This document shows positions 1-7,758 of a stretch of 10,281 nucleotides of DNA, in pieces. The notes under the pieces are model-generated. The model had not been told where the DNA came from. It saw only the letters and a list, made by a program, of their open reading frames with translations, and did not search any database. How positions within the stretch are numbered: the stretch's first letter is position 1; each line of letters begins with the position of its first letter. The stretch is from Euperipatoides rowelli. Lineage: Eukaryota > Onychophora > Udeonychophora > Euonychophora > Peripatopsidae. The DNA lies in the NCBI GenBank assembly GCA_003024985.2, contig PXIH01S0003168.1; one strand, 5' to 3'. The position numbers were made by a program, and so were the translations under genes.

Positions 1-208
1 CCAATTAAGTTTTTGGGAGCTATTGATCCTGCCCCTTATCTCTCAACTTCCTTTATTCTATTATTGCTTCTTAGTACAACATTGTGCAGCGAAGTATTAT
101 TGTTTGTGATTAAAGTGGTTGGAGATCATCGTAGGACAGGGTTAATTTACACACCCGAATTCATAACAGGCCTAAGCTTTGCGCTTGTGCAGTTTTAGCA
201 ATTTCCGC

Positions 209-451
209 TCACAATACTTCTAAAGCTTTCCTAAGATTCGCCGTTTCGCTGTCTTGCTTACCCAACTCTTCCCTTAATGCCTTTATTAAGTTATCTTTCT
301 GACCTAATTCCTCATTCATTTTACTAATTCTAGGGCTAGCTATAGGACTAACTCTTCTGGTTGCTGCTGTTTCATCTGGATCTATCATGGTGCTGGTGAA
401 CACGTCTTGCCGCTTGAAGACTACTTCTTGACTACCACTGTCATTTGACAT
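209..451 (-). pseudogene. Short coiled-coil ORF, possible retroelement gag N-terminus
   Basis: This is an 80-codon ORF starting at the ATG at 449-451, the first true ATG in the frame. Residues about 40-80 are rich in Glu, Lys, Gln and Leu with heptad-like spacing, so a coiled coil is likely. The N-terminal half is polar and rich in Ser and Thr. I do not recognise the family. After the TGA at 209-211 the same frame stays open for 15 more codons of similar character until the TGA at 161-163. This suggests a longer protein broken by nonsense mutations. Its position about 200 nt downstream of a PBS-like sequence fits a gag gene. It could also be a chance ORF. It has no zinc knuckle or protease motif, and any pol region would lie beyond the left edge. 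Confidence 0.35.
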
Positions 452-463
452 AATTACACTCAC

Positions 464-660
464 AAAAATTATTACAAATAAAGTTTTCTCTATTTATCTA
501 ACAAATATTTCTTTTCTCAAAAAAAAATTCAATAAAGTTAGTTTATATATGTGCGAGACCTCGTACTGAAATTAATATATTATTCGCTGCGGACCTATAC
601 TAAACTTTGTAAACATGGCGTCTAAAAATTTTAGCATAACGTAGGTTTAAGATTCGTTTT
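464..660. other. Possible leader of the left-hand retroelement, non-coding
   Basis: This AT-rich stretch lies between the gag-like ORF and the PBS-like sequence. It has stops in every frame and several A and T runs. If the minus-strand gag interpretation is right, this is the untranslated leader. Nothing else is recognisable in it. Confidence 0.25.
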
Positions 661-675
661 CTATAGCGGACGCCA
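661..675 (-). other. Primer-binding-site-like sequence (TGGCGTCCGCTATAG on the minus strand)
   Basis: On the minus strand this begins with TGGCG, the start expected of a PBS complementary to a tRNA 3' CCA end. It lies about 210 nt upstream of the gag-like ATG. I cannot match the rest to a specific tRNA, so it is suggestive only. Its first seven bases (669-675) also pair with 616-622 as a 7-bp inverted repeat, which is an alternative reason for its appearance. Confidence 0.2.
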
Positions 676-738
676 CTTCAGATTTGGACCTGAAGAATCC
701 TATTAATTATTCTTATATAATATAATAAGAATAACTAA
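676..738. repeat. Two adjacent hairpins with an embedded TATA-like sequence
   Basis: The segment 676-681/690-695 is a perfect 6-bp stem with an 8-base loop. The segment 703-719/721-738 is an imperfect palindrome of about 17 bp per arm, made of A, T and a few C and G. Inside it the minus strand reads TATATAAG (712-719), a good TATA-box match upstream of the gag-like ORF. A hairpin and a promoter are both possible, and the AT-rich palindrome could also be incidental. Confidence 0.4.
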
Positions 739-2639
739 TTTTAAATTCTATTGTCAGAAGAATGCATGTAATAAGCTCTAAATTCCTGTCGCCTAGCCAA
801 ATTTTTATCCCCTTATGTCCAAATTTTAGACTAACAAGGCTTCATCGGGCTGGAAATGTTCACCTCATGGAGTCATTGGGTTAGGTAAGCTTAATTTGGG
901 TCTTAGCCTGGTATTAATAGAAGTCACTATGACCGTAATCTCCGAGGCTGGTGCAGGTCATGCACTGGCATGGAAGACTGAACAATCACAGCAATTTCTA
1001 AAGATATCTACTAAGATGGGGACTACATTACTAACTAGCATAATCCATAACAATCCTCCCAAAATTTGAGAATAGTTATATTCTTATGCAACTTAGAAAT
1101 TAAGTCTCGCTTATAACTAGTGCAGGTATTCACGCCATGGCCGGCATAAATACTAAGTTATAAACCCTAACTGGGAATAATCTCTATTTTCTCCATAACC
1201 TCAGCTTAAGGGTACTCCGCGTAACCCATTAGGGAGGAACGTAAGATCCAAATACATCCTGGCCTTCACAGATCGTATATATTCCACAGGAGAAATTCCT
1301 GAGTAAATATCAAGCCTCCATTACTAGACTAACCTACACTTATATGTAAATACCCGATCCAAAATTACTGATGCATCGTATTCACATGCAAGCTCTTTAG
1401 GCCTAACTGCCCCAAAGAACATATTTACTGAAAAAGGGTCTGTTGTGCCAATTGATGGTTATTTCTCTTACAAGGGGCTAAATAATCAGCACGAGATGCA
1501 ATAAAAAGGTAGCCTATCTAAATGCTACTAAATTCCAACCTGGGCCGGCCTACTGGGGACTCAAGCGATACAAGGGGGCTAATCCCTTATTATCCCTGCC
1601 CTGATAGAGAGGAACAGGTACGACCCCTATCTCACGCTCGCTTGGAAAGGCATCTGCAAAAAATATTAAATTAAAATGTCATTTCAGTTTCTGGCCTCTA
1701 CACATACACAAACTAGAACTTCTTTAGCAAATTTTATTTTTATTTGCCATTTTATTTTATTTGCCAAAACTAAATAACAATAACTTCCTTTCCCACAGTA
1801 TACATTGAACGTAACCCCTTACAATATTATCTTAAAATTATAATAGAATAGAATTTGGGCTAAAGGGGGAGAAGGGACGAGAAAATGGATATGGGCCAAC
1901 AACGGAAATTTGAAAAGGAAAATTGGAATAATTTAGAAGGGAAATATTTTTCACAAAGTCTAAAAGTTCAAAGTTTATAAACTGGTTGTAAATTTCTAGA
2001 AATATAAATTCTCTTACTAAGTCTGGGGATAAATTGTAGTAGGTAGATACGGAGAATATTATGGTTGCTAGGTAGGTAGAATTCTAACTGAAAGCAGGTT
2101 TTATATAAGGACGGTAGGAGTCTAGGCTAATTTAGATGGGTAAAATGAGGATGCCTTCAGCTGAACTTCGGTAGGCCTTTTCAGAGTCTGTCTAAATAAG
2201 GCTACGTAGTCAGCGTCCAGTCTGGTGTTCGAACTCCTTGGTTGCAAGAGCTTAGCTTCTAGCAGCCATCAAAATTCGGGTTCCATCTGCTGAATCTTCA
2301 CTCTGCTGAACTTTTTATACTGGCAGGTAGTAAAGGGCGTCCAAACTGTTGTTGAATCCAGTCTGATAGGTCGCCGTCCATTGTCAGCTGTTGTATGTAA
2401 ATTTCGGTGATGTAATCCGGACAATAGCTGCCTCTAGTAACCAAACAGTTCAAATCTCCCTAGCAACAAGGAAACGATGCGAAGCTTCATGTATGGCTTT
2501 CGTAAAATCATAATAAATAAAATAAAGTCCAAATCTCGTGGAATATTGCAATTTGGAAGGGAAAAGTTCCATTTTTCTTATTGAAAGTTCTTTCCATAAA
2601 TTATTCTCAAGTAGGCCACACTCAGGAAGGGCCAATAAT
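739..2639. other. Non-coding block with no recognisable gene
   Basis: About 1.9 kb with stop codons throughout all frames and no protein motif that I recognise. GC content is moderate and clearly higher than in the right half of the window. It contains a diverged direct repeat (starting at 951 and 1120, sharing GTGCAGGT and then a related GCATGG/CCATGG portion) and TAGGTAGA-type short repeats at 2038-2080. There is also an isolated TATATAAGG on the plus strand (2102-2110). A 61-residue minus-strand ORF at 2450-2635 has no recognisable domain. The block is most simply the LTR or non-coding interior of the left-hand retroelement. Confidence 0.4.
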
Positions 2640-2657
2640 GGGGGGGGGGGGACGGAC
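2640..2657 (+). other. Purine tract (12 G then GACGGA-like), candidate polypurine tract
   Basis: A run of 12 G (2640-2651) is followed by ACGGAC, directly before a TGTAAG sequence that could open an LTR. Purine tracts in that position prime plus-strand DNA synthesis in LTR retroelements. A long mononucleotide run could equally be a slippage tract, and its true length is uncertain in an assembly. Confidence 0.25.
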
Positions 2658-2658
2658 T

Positions 2659-2820
2659 GTAAGGAACATATAAAATATATGAAAAAATAGAAAAAATAAA
2701 TATATTCTGTTAAATAATATACAATAATTACAGGTAACTTGCTGAAAAAATGAGGTGGTATAGGAATAAAATGGGAAGTTTTATTCTGTAATTTGCTGCT
2801 CTTTTAGCTAGCAAATGACA
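2659..2820 (+). repeat. Candidate short LTR (162 bp, TGT...ACA)
   Basis: The segment starts TGTAAGGAAC and ends AAATGACA, giving the TG...CA ends typical of LTRs. It starts right after a purine tract and ends exactly where copia RT homology begins. It contains TATAAA (about 2670) and AATAAA (about 2765). Only one copy is in the window, so repeat status cannot be confirmed. If the left element is instead minus-oriented, 2820 would be the first base of a longer LTR beginning TGTCA. Confidence 0.3.
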
Positions 2821-2821
2821 C

Positions 2822-3590
2822 ATGTAAGAAGGCATTTTTAACATCCAATTGTCTTGTGTATAGATCTTGGCTATTGATCGTGACAATAAGACTCTGACAG
2901 TAGTTAATCGAGCCACAGGTGCATATATTTGATCAAAGTCAAACCCTGCCATGGAGAGCTGCCTTTCACAACCAGTCTTGCCTTGTAGCGTATGTTTTCA
3001 TGTTCATCTCTTTTTATNTTAAAGATCCATTTGCTGTTGATAACCTTCCTCCCTGTGGATAGTTTAGTTAGAGTCCAGGTTTTATTTTTTATAATTGAGT
3101 TCATTTCTTCATCTACAGCCTGATACCATTCCTTTTCATCATTTCGTCCTTTAATTTCATCAAATGTTTTTGGAACATTTTCAAGACCAGTTTCAGCATT
3201 TAAGGCAAAAGCAACATAATCCTGTAAATAACTTGGCTTGGTTTTAATGCGAGTTCCATGCCTTTGAGAAGTTTCCTGTACATCATGTTCCTCTTTTATT
3301 TCATTATGAGTACTTTGAAATTGCTTAGTGAGTTCATTCTCTTCTATTGCTGATTGTACATCTTTCTCTTCTTGTGTATAAACTCCTTTATTCACATTTT
3401 CTATAGTGGGATCAGTATTATATTCATAGAAATCAGTTAAATATTTATCAATTCCATCGTCAGTCAAGTTTTTTGTTTCATCGAAGATGACATCTCTTCC
3501 AGAATAAATTTTTCTATCTTCAGGACACCACAGTCGATAGTCATTGGTACAGTATCCAACCATATAGCATTTTTTTGATTTGGAATCAAA
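2822..3590 (-). pseudogene. pol: Copia integrase C-terminal region, linker and truncated reverse transcriptase
   Basis: The frame ending at 2904 continues the integrase frame after the stop at 3591. It starts with the integrase C-terminal strand region (residues 1-30 from the Met at 3563, ending GRDVIFDET). A Glu/Asp/Lys-rich linker follows (about 31-145). RT then begins with a DEEMN segment and the conserved SKWIF and ARLVVKG motifs (about 177-201). An N at 3018 obscures residue 182. A frameshift near 2955 moves the reading to a frame with FDFDQIYAPVARLTTVRVLL. A second shift near 2880 leads to QLDVKNAF, motif A with the first catalytic Asp. Homology ends at 2822-2824. The downstream YVDD motif and RNase H are missing, so no polymerase activity is possible. 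Confidence 0.92.
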
Positions 3591-3593
3591 TTA
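3591..3593 (-). other. In-frame nonsense codon splitting integrase
   Basis: The TAA here is the only thing separating the integrase ORF (ending in PKMLIRG) from the ORF starting upstream of the Met at 3563. The two are in the same frame and continue copia homology across the stop. A single A-to-T change from a Lys codon would explain it (inference). Confidence 0.85.
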
Positions 3594-4345
3594 GCCTCTA
3601 ATAAGCATCTTGGGCTCAAGAAGATGTGCAACACATCTCAAAACTCTAAGTCGCACCCCATACCACATTTCAGTTGGTAGTTTGTTTTCCAATGCATTTG
3701 TAGGACTCCGGTTTATTATATAAACTGCTGCAAGAACTGCTTCTACCCAAAAAGATTTCTGTAGTTTGCAGTCAGACAACATGAAGCGAGCCTTCTCTAC
3801 TATGGTCCTATTTAGTCTTTCCACCACACCATTTTGTTGAGGTGTGTGGAAAATTGAAAACCCAAATTGAATTCTGTGCATTTCAAAGTGATCCTTAATT
3901 TCTTTAGAAATATATTCCTTGCTATTATCACATCTAAAACTACTAATTTTTAAGTTGAAATGTGCAGTTGCCATAGATTCATACATTTTAAAATAACGGA
4001 ATACTTCACTTTTTGAAGAGAGGGGATATGCCACTGTAAAGTGTGTATAATCATCAATAAACGTCAACACATATCTTTTCCCATTATNAGAATTTGGGCT
4101 CACAGGTCCAAATAAATCACTATGAATAAGTTGTAGCGGTCTCTTAGCTCTTACACGTTTCTGAATATGTGGTAGTTTAGTTTGTTTTCCTTGCACACAG
4201 TTTGAGCACACTTAATATCATCTTTACTGAATTCTATATTTAAACCATCAGCCATTTTAGATAGTCTCTGCAATCCAGTGACCCCTATGTGACCTAAGCA
4301 TGTGCCAAAGTTATATGCACTTTTCCAGTTTGCATAAATTAGCAG
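3594..4345 (-). pseudogene. pol: Copia integrase (pre-integrase zinc region and DDE core)
   Basis: Integrase inserts the element's cDNA into host DNA. The zinc-binding HHCC region is split between frames. LWHM is readable in one frame near 4335, and LGHIGVTGLQRLSKM in another. The CSNC pair then opens the main frame at 4209. From there the core has Asp32 (HSDLFGP), Asp95 (RCDN) and Glu131 (NGVVERLNRT), with 35 residues between the last two, which is the expected D,D(35)E spacing. FIDDY, TPQQNG and FWVEAV are typical of copia integrases. RCDN is followed by SK instead of the usual GG, and an N at 4088 hides one codon. The catalytic triad survives, but frameshifts near 4330 and 4215 and the stop at 3591 prevent expression of a whole protein. 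Confidence 0.93.
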
Positions 4346-4738
4346 TTTCCGTTTCACACAAAAAGGTCAATTCATAAAGTTTGTGCTTTCTATCTGCTAT
4401 TATAATGACATTTTCTTTTGAATACCCTCTTTTATTTTTGAAAGTAATTGTAAAGCCATTTCTTTCCAGAACTGAGACAGACAGCAAATTAACTTCCAGT
4501 CCAGGTATAAGTAAATCATTTTTAATGACTACATTATTATAACAATTATTTGCTAAAGTTTTAGCGTATATTTCACCAGCTTTAATTGCTGTTAAAGTTA
4601 TACAGACTGCGCTTTTAATAGAAATCGGCTGTTTTAAAAATTTAATATTTTGTAAAAAATTTTCATTGCTTACCAAATGTTCCAAGGCTCCAGAATCCAA
4701 GCACCAGTTTAGACATTCCAAGTTATTTCCAATAGGCG
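4346..4738 (-). pseudogene. pol: Copia aspartic protease region
   Basis: This part of the polyprotein would cleave Gag-Pol. The active-site motif WCLDSGALEH lies at about 4683-4706, with the DSG at 4689-4697. It is followed by the hydrophobic DLLIPGLEVNLLSVSVL segment and a LYELTF stretch that leads towards the pre-integrase region. The frame is open from just after the poly(A) tract (plus strand) at 4739-4755 down to 4311, where it ends by frameshift from the integrase frame. The motif is conserved, but the protein is cut off from gag by the homopolymer frame break, so no functional polyprotein is expected. Confidence 0.9.
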
Positions 4739-4755
4739 AAAAAAAAAAAAAAAAT
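4739..4755 (-). repeat. 17-base homopolymer at the gag-protease frame break
   Basis: There are 17 consecutive A on the plus strand (T on the sense strand). Gag frame enters the run as poly-Phe, and the protease frame exits one register away. Replication slippage or sequencing error in the run is the simplest cause of the shift. Confidence 0.85.
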
Positions 4756-5613
4756 TTATTTGATCATTTTCATCTTCAGTCAGCTGATTTTCTGTAACAT
4801 TAGCACGCCTTGTAACGTGTTTCTTTTGTTGCCATGGTTGCAATCCTTTTGGTTTCGTGCACTCCGAGCGGAAATGTCCGAATAAACCACAATTGTGACA
4901 TTTATATGAACTCTTGTTTGATTTATTAATTGCAGATTTATTTGCATTCCAATTTGATTCATCGCGTTTCAACGAAGCTGAAAATGCAATTGATGATTGT
5001 ATTTCAATTTTTTCTTTGAGTTTCACATTTTGTCTTTTTGCTTGTTCATCAAGCAGATGATTTTTTACAAAGCTGATTGTCAACTGTTCAATTGACAAGG
5101 TCCAATTGCCGTCATTTACATCATCATATTCACTTGGCATTGCCACACTATATCAGTCTCTTACACTTTGGCACCAGTCGATCGTAAATCACGTATTAAT
5201 TTATCAAACCCTAAGAAATGAGATTCCATAGTATCCTTACGAGAGTTAAATTTCATACTTAATAACTTTTTTCGAAGTAATAACTAATTAGCTATTCCTT
5301 TTCTTTCAAAAGTTGCTTTTAAGACCTCCCAAATATCATGTGCGGTGTCTTTGTCTTTTACATATTCCAAATGACTATCCGCAATGCGTCATACTATGTG
5401 TGATTTACATTTTTTGTCATGTTTCACCAGTGAAGCCTTATCCTTTTGCGATGCAGCACTGCTGTCAGTTCGATACCCTGTAGGAGTTCAGAGTAGTTTT
5501 TGTATACAATCCAAAAGTACCATTTCATCTAACAAAGTTTCAACACAAAATTTCTAATTATCAAAATTGTTTCTATCGAACAGCGGTATCTTATATTTTT
5601 CAGTTTCCGCCAT
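4756..5613 (-). pseudogene. gag: Copia gag (capsid and nucleocapsid)
   Basis: Gag forms the particle that packages element RNA. The start is the ATG at 5611-5613, 58 nt after the PBS. The frame shows typical copia-type gag features, with FCVETLLDE near residue 22 and DTAHDIWEVLKATF near 89. It is interrupted by stops at 5554-5556, 5488-5490, 5389-5391, 5284-5286 and 5161-5163. A frameshift near 5147 leads into a second frame (5146 downwards). That frame has LSIEQLTISFVKNHLL and a CCHC zinc knuckle, CHNCGLFGHFRSEC, at 4859-4900 that would bind RNA. The knuckle has the exact C-X2-C-X4-H-X4-C spacing. The ATG context is a long T/A homopolymer. Five stops make this clearly dead. Confidence 0.92.
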
Positions 5614-5671
5614 TTTTTTTTTTTTAAAAAAAAAAGCTTTAAATAAATTTATTTACCTTCTGTGTCGGTCT

Positions 5672-5688
5672 GGCTTGGGCACATAACC
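5672..5688 (-). other. Primer-binding site, internal initiator tRNA-Met type
   Basis: The minus strand reads GGTTATGTGCCCAAGCC directly after the LTR. Drosophila copia has a closely similar PBS (GGTTATGGGCCC...) and is primed by a fragment of initiator tRNA-Met rather than the tRNA 3' end. One base differs in the GGTTATG-GCCC core, and the end of the match also diverges. Confidence 0.8.
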
Positions 5689-5958
5689 TAATAGAGTTTT
5701 GTATACTCCGTAAACACTAATAATATTCCACAGAGAAGGTTTGATTTGAAAAAGGAAACGGTTTAATTCACACAAAACTTTCTGCTGGCTACTGCTTGCC
5801 AGCTACAACAAAAAAAACTCAAGCGTCTGCTTCTTTGCAGATAAAAGAAAACAAAGCTTTCCTATTGGTCCAAAATTGTTACATAAAATAATACAGAATT
5901 AGTTACAATAAAATTAACAGGTGGAAATAGTAAATAGCTAAAATTGTATTTCTCAACA
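5689..5958 (-). repeat. 5' LTR of the copia element
   Basis: The sense strand begins TGTTGAGAAATAC at 5958, close to the copia LTR start TGTTGGAATATAC, and ends just before the PBS. This gives 270 bp, similar to copia's 276 bp. The inner end reads CTATTA rather than the expected ...ACA, so the last bases have probably mutated. A CCAAT sequence (sense GGACCAATAGG, 5861-5871) may be a promoter element. No convincing TATA box is seen. A 3' LTR copy is not in the window, so LTR identity or age cannot be compared. Confidence 0.8.
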
Positions 5959-7062
5959 AATATAATGCTAGTTAAACATCTAAAAAAATCAAAAGCATAT
6001 TTTATTACAGAAAGGCAACAAAGAAATACAGTACATTAACCAAAGATGGAAAATAAATATTATGGAATCAGTAACTGTCCAAATTTGAATGTGACTCAAA
6101 GTCATCCTGACAGGAATAGGGTTAAAAAATAAAAATAAGTTTTGTAAAATAGATTTAAATTTTTTCCTAAATTATAAATGAAAACCGTTGTAATTGCTCG
6201 ATTGTTTTATTAATAACCAAACATAATGCACTAAAAATCACAATTTAATTACTAAATTGACCTTAATTACCAGTTCCTTGGAATAGGATTTTTTAAAAAA
6301 AAAGAAAATATATTTTAAAACTTATATATTTTTTAATTAGAACCCTATGTTGTATTTTGTTATAGTAAGCAATTATTAAAACTAGCCAAGGCTAATATTT
6401 TTTTATATTATTGACAAGTCAAAATTTAATCAATTTTAATTTACATTCATTTTAATGCAAATTTTATTTACAAAATGATTTACAATATTAACTTGCCTAT
6501 ATAAATATTTTTAAAAGTTTAAAGTGAAGATGTGGATGAATACATTATTTTATTAATATTCTAAAGATATGGTTATAAAATATAAATTAAGGCCATTGTG
6601 TTATAGCACTATGTTTGACAAATATCTTCAGCCAAACAAAACATTATCAATGGTTTATTTCAGTTATAAGGTGTTTCATTTTTTTTTTTCTTTTTGGAAC
6701 GAGCATAAATTTTATCTGTATCCAAACCAACAGTTTTTCAATTTATTTTTCTAGAACGGTGCACAATCTTATCTTTATTCTGCTTTTATTATTTACTTAT
6801 CATTAATACAAATAACTTTGTCAAGAAATATCTGCAAGTATTTTAGGATAAGAAAGTAAAATACCAACTGTAGGGAATAATAAATATTTTCTAATTCCAG
6901 AAACAATATCTCAGTACTCCAGAGATGGAATGTTAGTCAAAATAATTTCAAAACCCTTACTTCTCTCAAATCCTTCAACTTTAAGCTATTAACTTTATCA
7001 AATACTTAAACTGGATATGTAAAATTCAATATTTTATTAGTTTTATAATTATTATTTTATAC
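5959..7062. other. AT-rich non-coding flank
   Basis: Roughly 1.1 kb of very AT-rich DNA directly outside the copia LTR. The first bases outside are AATAT, one side of a potential 5-bp target duplication whose partner is off-window. A weak hairpin lies at 6891-6936 (CTAA/TTAG, TTCCA/TGGAA and ATCTC/GAGAT pairings). Two overlapping 60-codon ORFs at 6569-6806 are Phe/Tyr/Lys-rich with no motif and are best read as chance. Nothing else is seen. Confidence 0.6.
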
Positions 7063-7177
7063 TATATACAGTATATTGATTTCCTTTTATCTNCTAGCAT
7101 AGTTACAGTATATACAAAGTCCTGGAAGAACCAATCCAGTAAAGGACTAGCTTCTGGAAATAAATATACTGTATATA
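7063..7177. repeat. Hairpin-forming inverted repeat (MITE-like), about 115 bp
   Basis: The left arm 7063-7084 pairs with the right arm 7156-7177 at 21 of 22 positions, mismatching only at 7078. The arms carry the sequence ATATACAGTATATT. Between them lie another TACAGTATATAC and a CTAG-centred secondary match. An N at 7093 interrupts the loop. The size and terminal inverted repeats fit a small non-autonomous DNA element, but no target duplication is obvious. The right end is followed closely by a second perfect 10-bp inverted repeat at 7185-7194/7204-7213. Confidence 0.5.
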
Positions 7178-7213
7178 CTCAAAATATAGTAATTAAGTAC
7201 GGTAATTACTATA

Positions 7214-7509
7214 CAAATTTCATTAAAAAAAAGAGTCAATTTATAAAAACATATAAAATCCATATGAGAAAGAAATTGGTAAATTTTTTTATTTTAATAA
7301 TTTTTTTTCTTTAAATTTTGGCTATAAAAATAAAACAATAGTCAAAAGTATAGCCAAATTTGTTTGCATTAACATCAAAAGTAGTCTATTCTTTTCAAAT
7401 ACTACTACTAAATGGTAGAAGGATAGTTAATAAAGTTATAATAGAATGAAAACATAATACATTACTATTAAAAATTTAAAAAAGAAGTCATATGTGTAGC
7501 CTAATCTAA
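7214..7509. other. AT-rich non-coding spacer
   Basis: The spacer holds A and T runs, stops in all frames and no repeat or motif that I can support. Confidence 0.5.
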
Positions 7510-7635
7510 TCATTCCTGATGAATTATAAGGATAATTTCTTCAGTGTTGATGGGAAAGTTGAAATTTACCGTGGTTTGGTTTGGCAAGTAAAATGTTACA
7601 GTATATCCGTTATACACGTAAATGTATTTTAAATG
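7510..7635 (-). CDS. Weak candidate terminal exon, unknown protein
   Basis: On the minus strand a TTTCAG splice-acceptor-like sequence (7636-7641) is followed by 41 open codons and a TGA at 7510-7512. The stretch (HLKYIYVYNGYTVTFYLPNQ... ending in IHQE) has more GC than the flanks and a hydrophobic/polar alternation suggestive of beta strands. The open frame extends upstream past the acceptor to 7758, but that part is low-complexity and AT-rich. I do not recognise any family. There is no polypyrimidine tract of quality, and an upstream exon is not visible. It could be a chance ORF or a transposon scrap. Confidence 0.2.
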   Translation of the reverse strand, partial: HLKYIYVYNGYTVTFYLPNQTTVNFNFPINTEEIILIIHQE

Positions 7636-7758
7636 CTGAAATATTAATTCATATTTAATTACCAATTTATTAACTTTAAAATTATAAACATATGTTAATA
7701 TATACACATTTATTTTTTCTAAAACAAGATGTTTAGAACATTTAGAGTTTAACCACAC

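Larger units (their letters stand above)
1..2820. mobile_element. Unidentified, probably LTR-type retroelement fragment abutting and interrupting the copia element
   Basis: Copia homology in the neighbouring element stops within a codon of 2821, and everything to the left is different in composition (visibly richer in GC than 5959-10281). The block holds a gag-like coiled-coil ORF on the minus strand, PBS-like and TATA-like sequences upstream of it, and mostly non-coding DNA. Two readings fit. (a) A minus-strand element whose LTR starts at 2820 (TGTCA...) and runs about 2.1 kb to near 676, followed by PBS, leader and gag. (b) A plus-strand element ending in a purine tract (2640-2657) and a short TGT...ACA LTR (2659-2820). 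Reading (a) explains the ORF, and reading (b) explains the purine tract. That it is an insertion is inferred from the sharp junction. The other end, and with it the target duplication, lies outside the window. Confidence 0.45.
2821..5958 (-). mobile_element. Degraded, 3'-truncated Ty1/copia retrotransposon
   Basis: Read on the minus strand, the order is LTR, initiator-tRNA PBS, gag with zinc knuckle, aspartic protease (DSGA), integrase (HHCC plus DDE) and reverse transcriptase. Integrase before RT is the defining Ty1/copia order. The element ends inside RT after motif A. The remaining palm with its second catalytic motif, RNase H, the polypurine tract and the 3' LTR are all absent. At least six nonsense codons and five or so frameshifts make it non-autonomous. 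About 3.1 kb of the usual 4-5 kb remains. Because the truncation is sharp and meets a different element, an insertion is more likely than gradual loss, and the missing part may lie beyond the window's left edge. Confidence 0.93.

Noticed and set aside
13-198. Hydrophobic plus-strand ORF resembling a membrane segment
   Set aside because: It has no ATG at its listed start and no recognisable family. It lies opposite the probable continuation of the minus-strand gag-like frame. It might be the tail of something beyond the left edge, but this cannot be supported.
2227-2237. GTTCGAACTCC, resembling a Pol III B box or tRNA T-loop
   Set aside because: The flanking bases do not form a T-stem, and no A box or acceptor stem could be found at a suitable distance.
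2450-2635. 61-residue minus-strand ORF
   Set aside because: It has reasonable complexity but no motif, and is followed by stops in a region with no other coding signal. Treated as chance.
4780-4962. Second-frame ORF inside gag
   Set aside because: It overlaps the gag zinc-knuckle frame and is only its shadow.
6569-6806. Two overlapping plus-strand ORFs of about 60 codons
   Set aside because: They are Phe, Tyr, Ile and Lys-rich, as expected of random AT-rich DNA, and have no motif.
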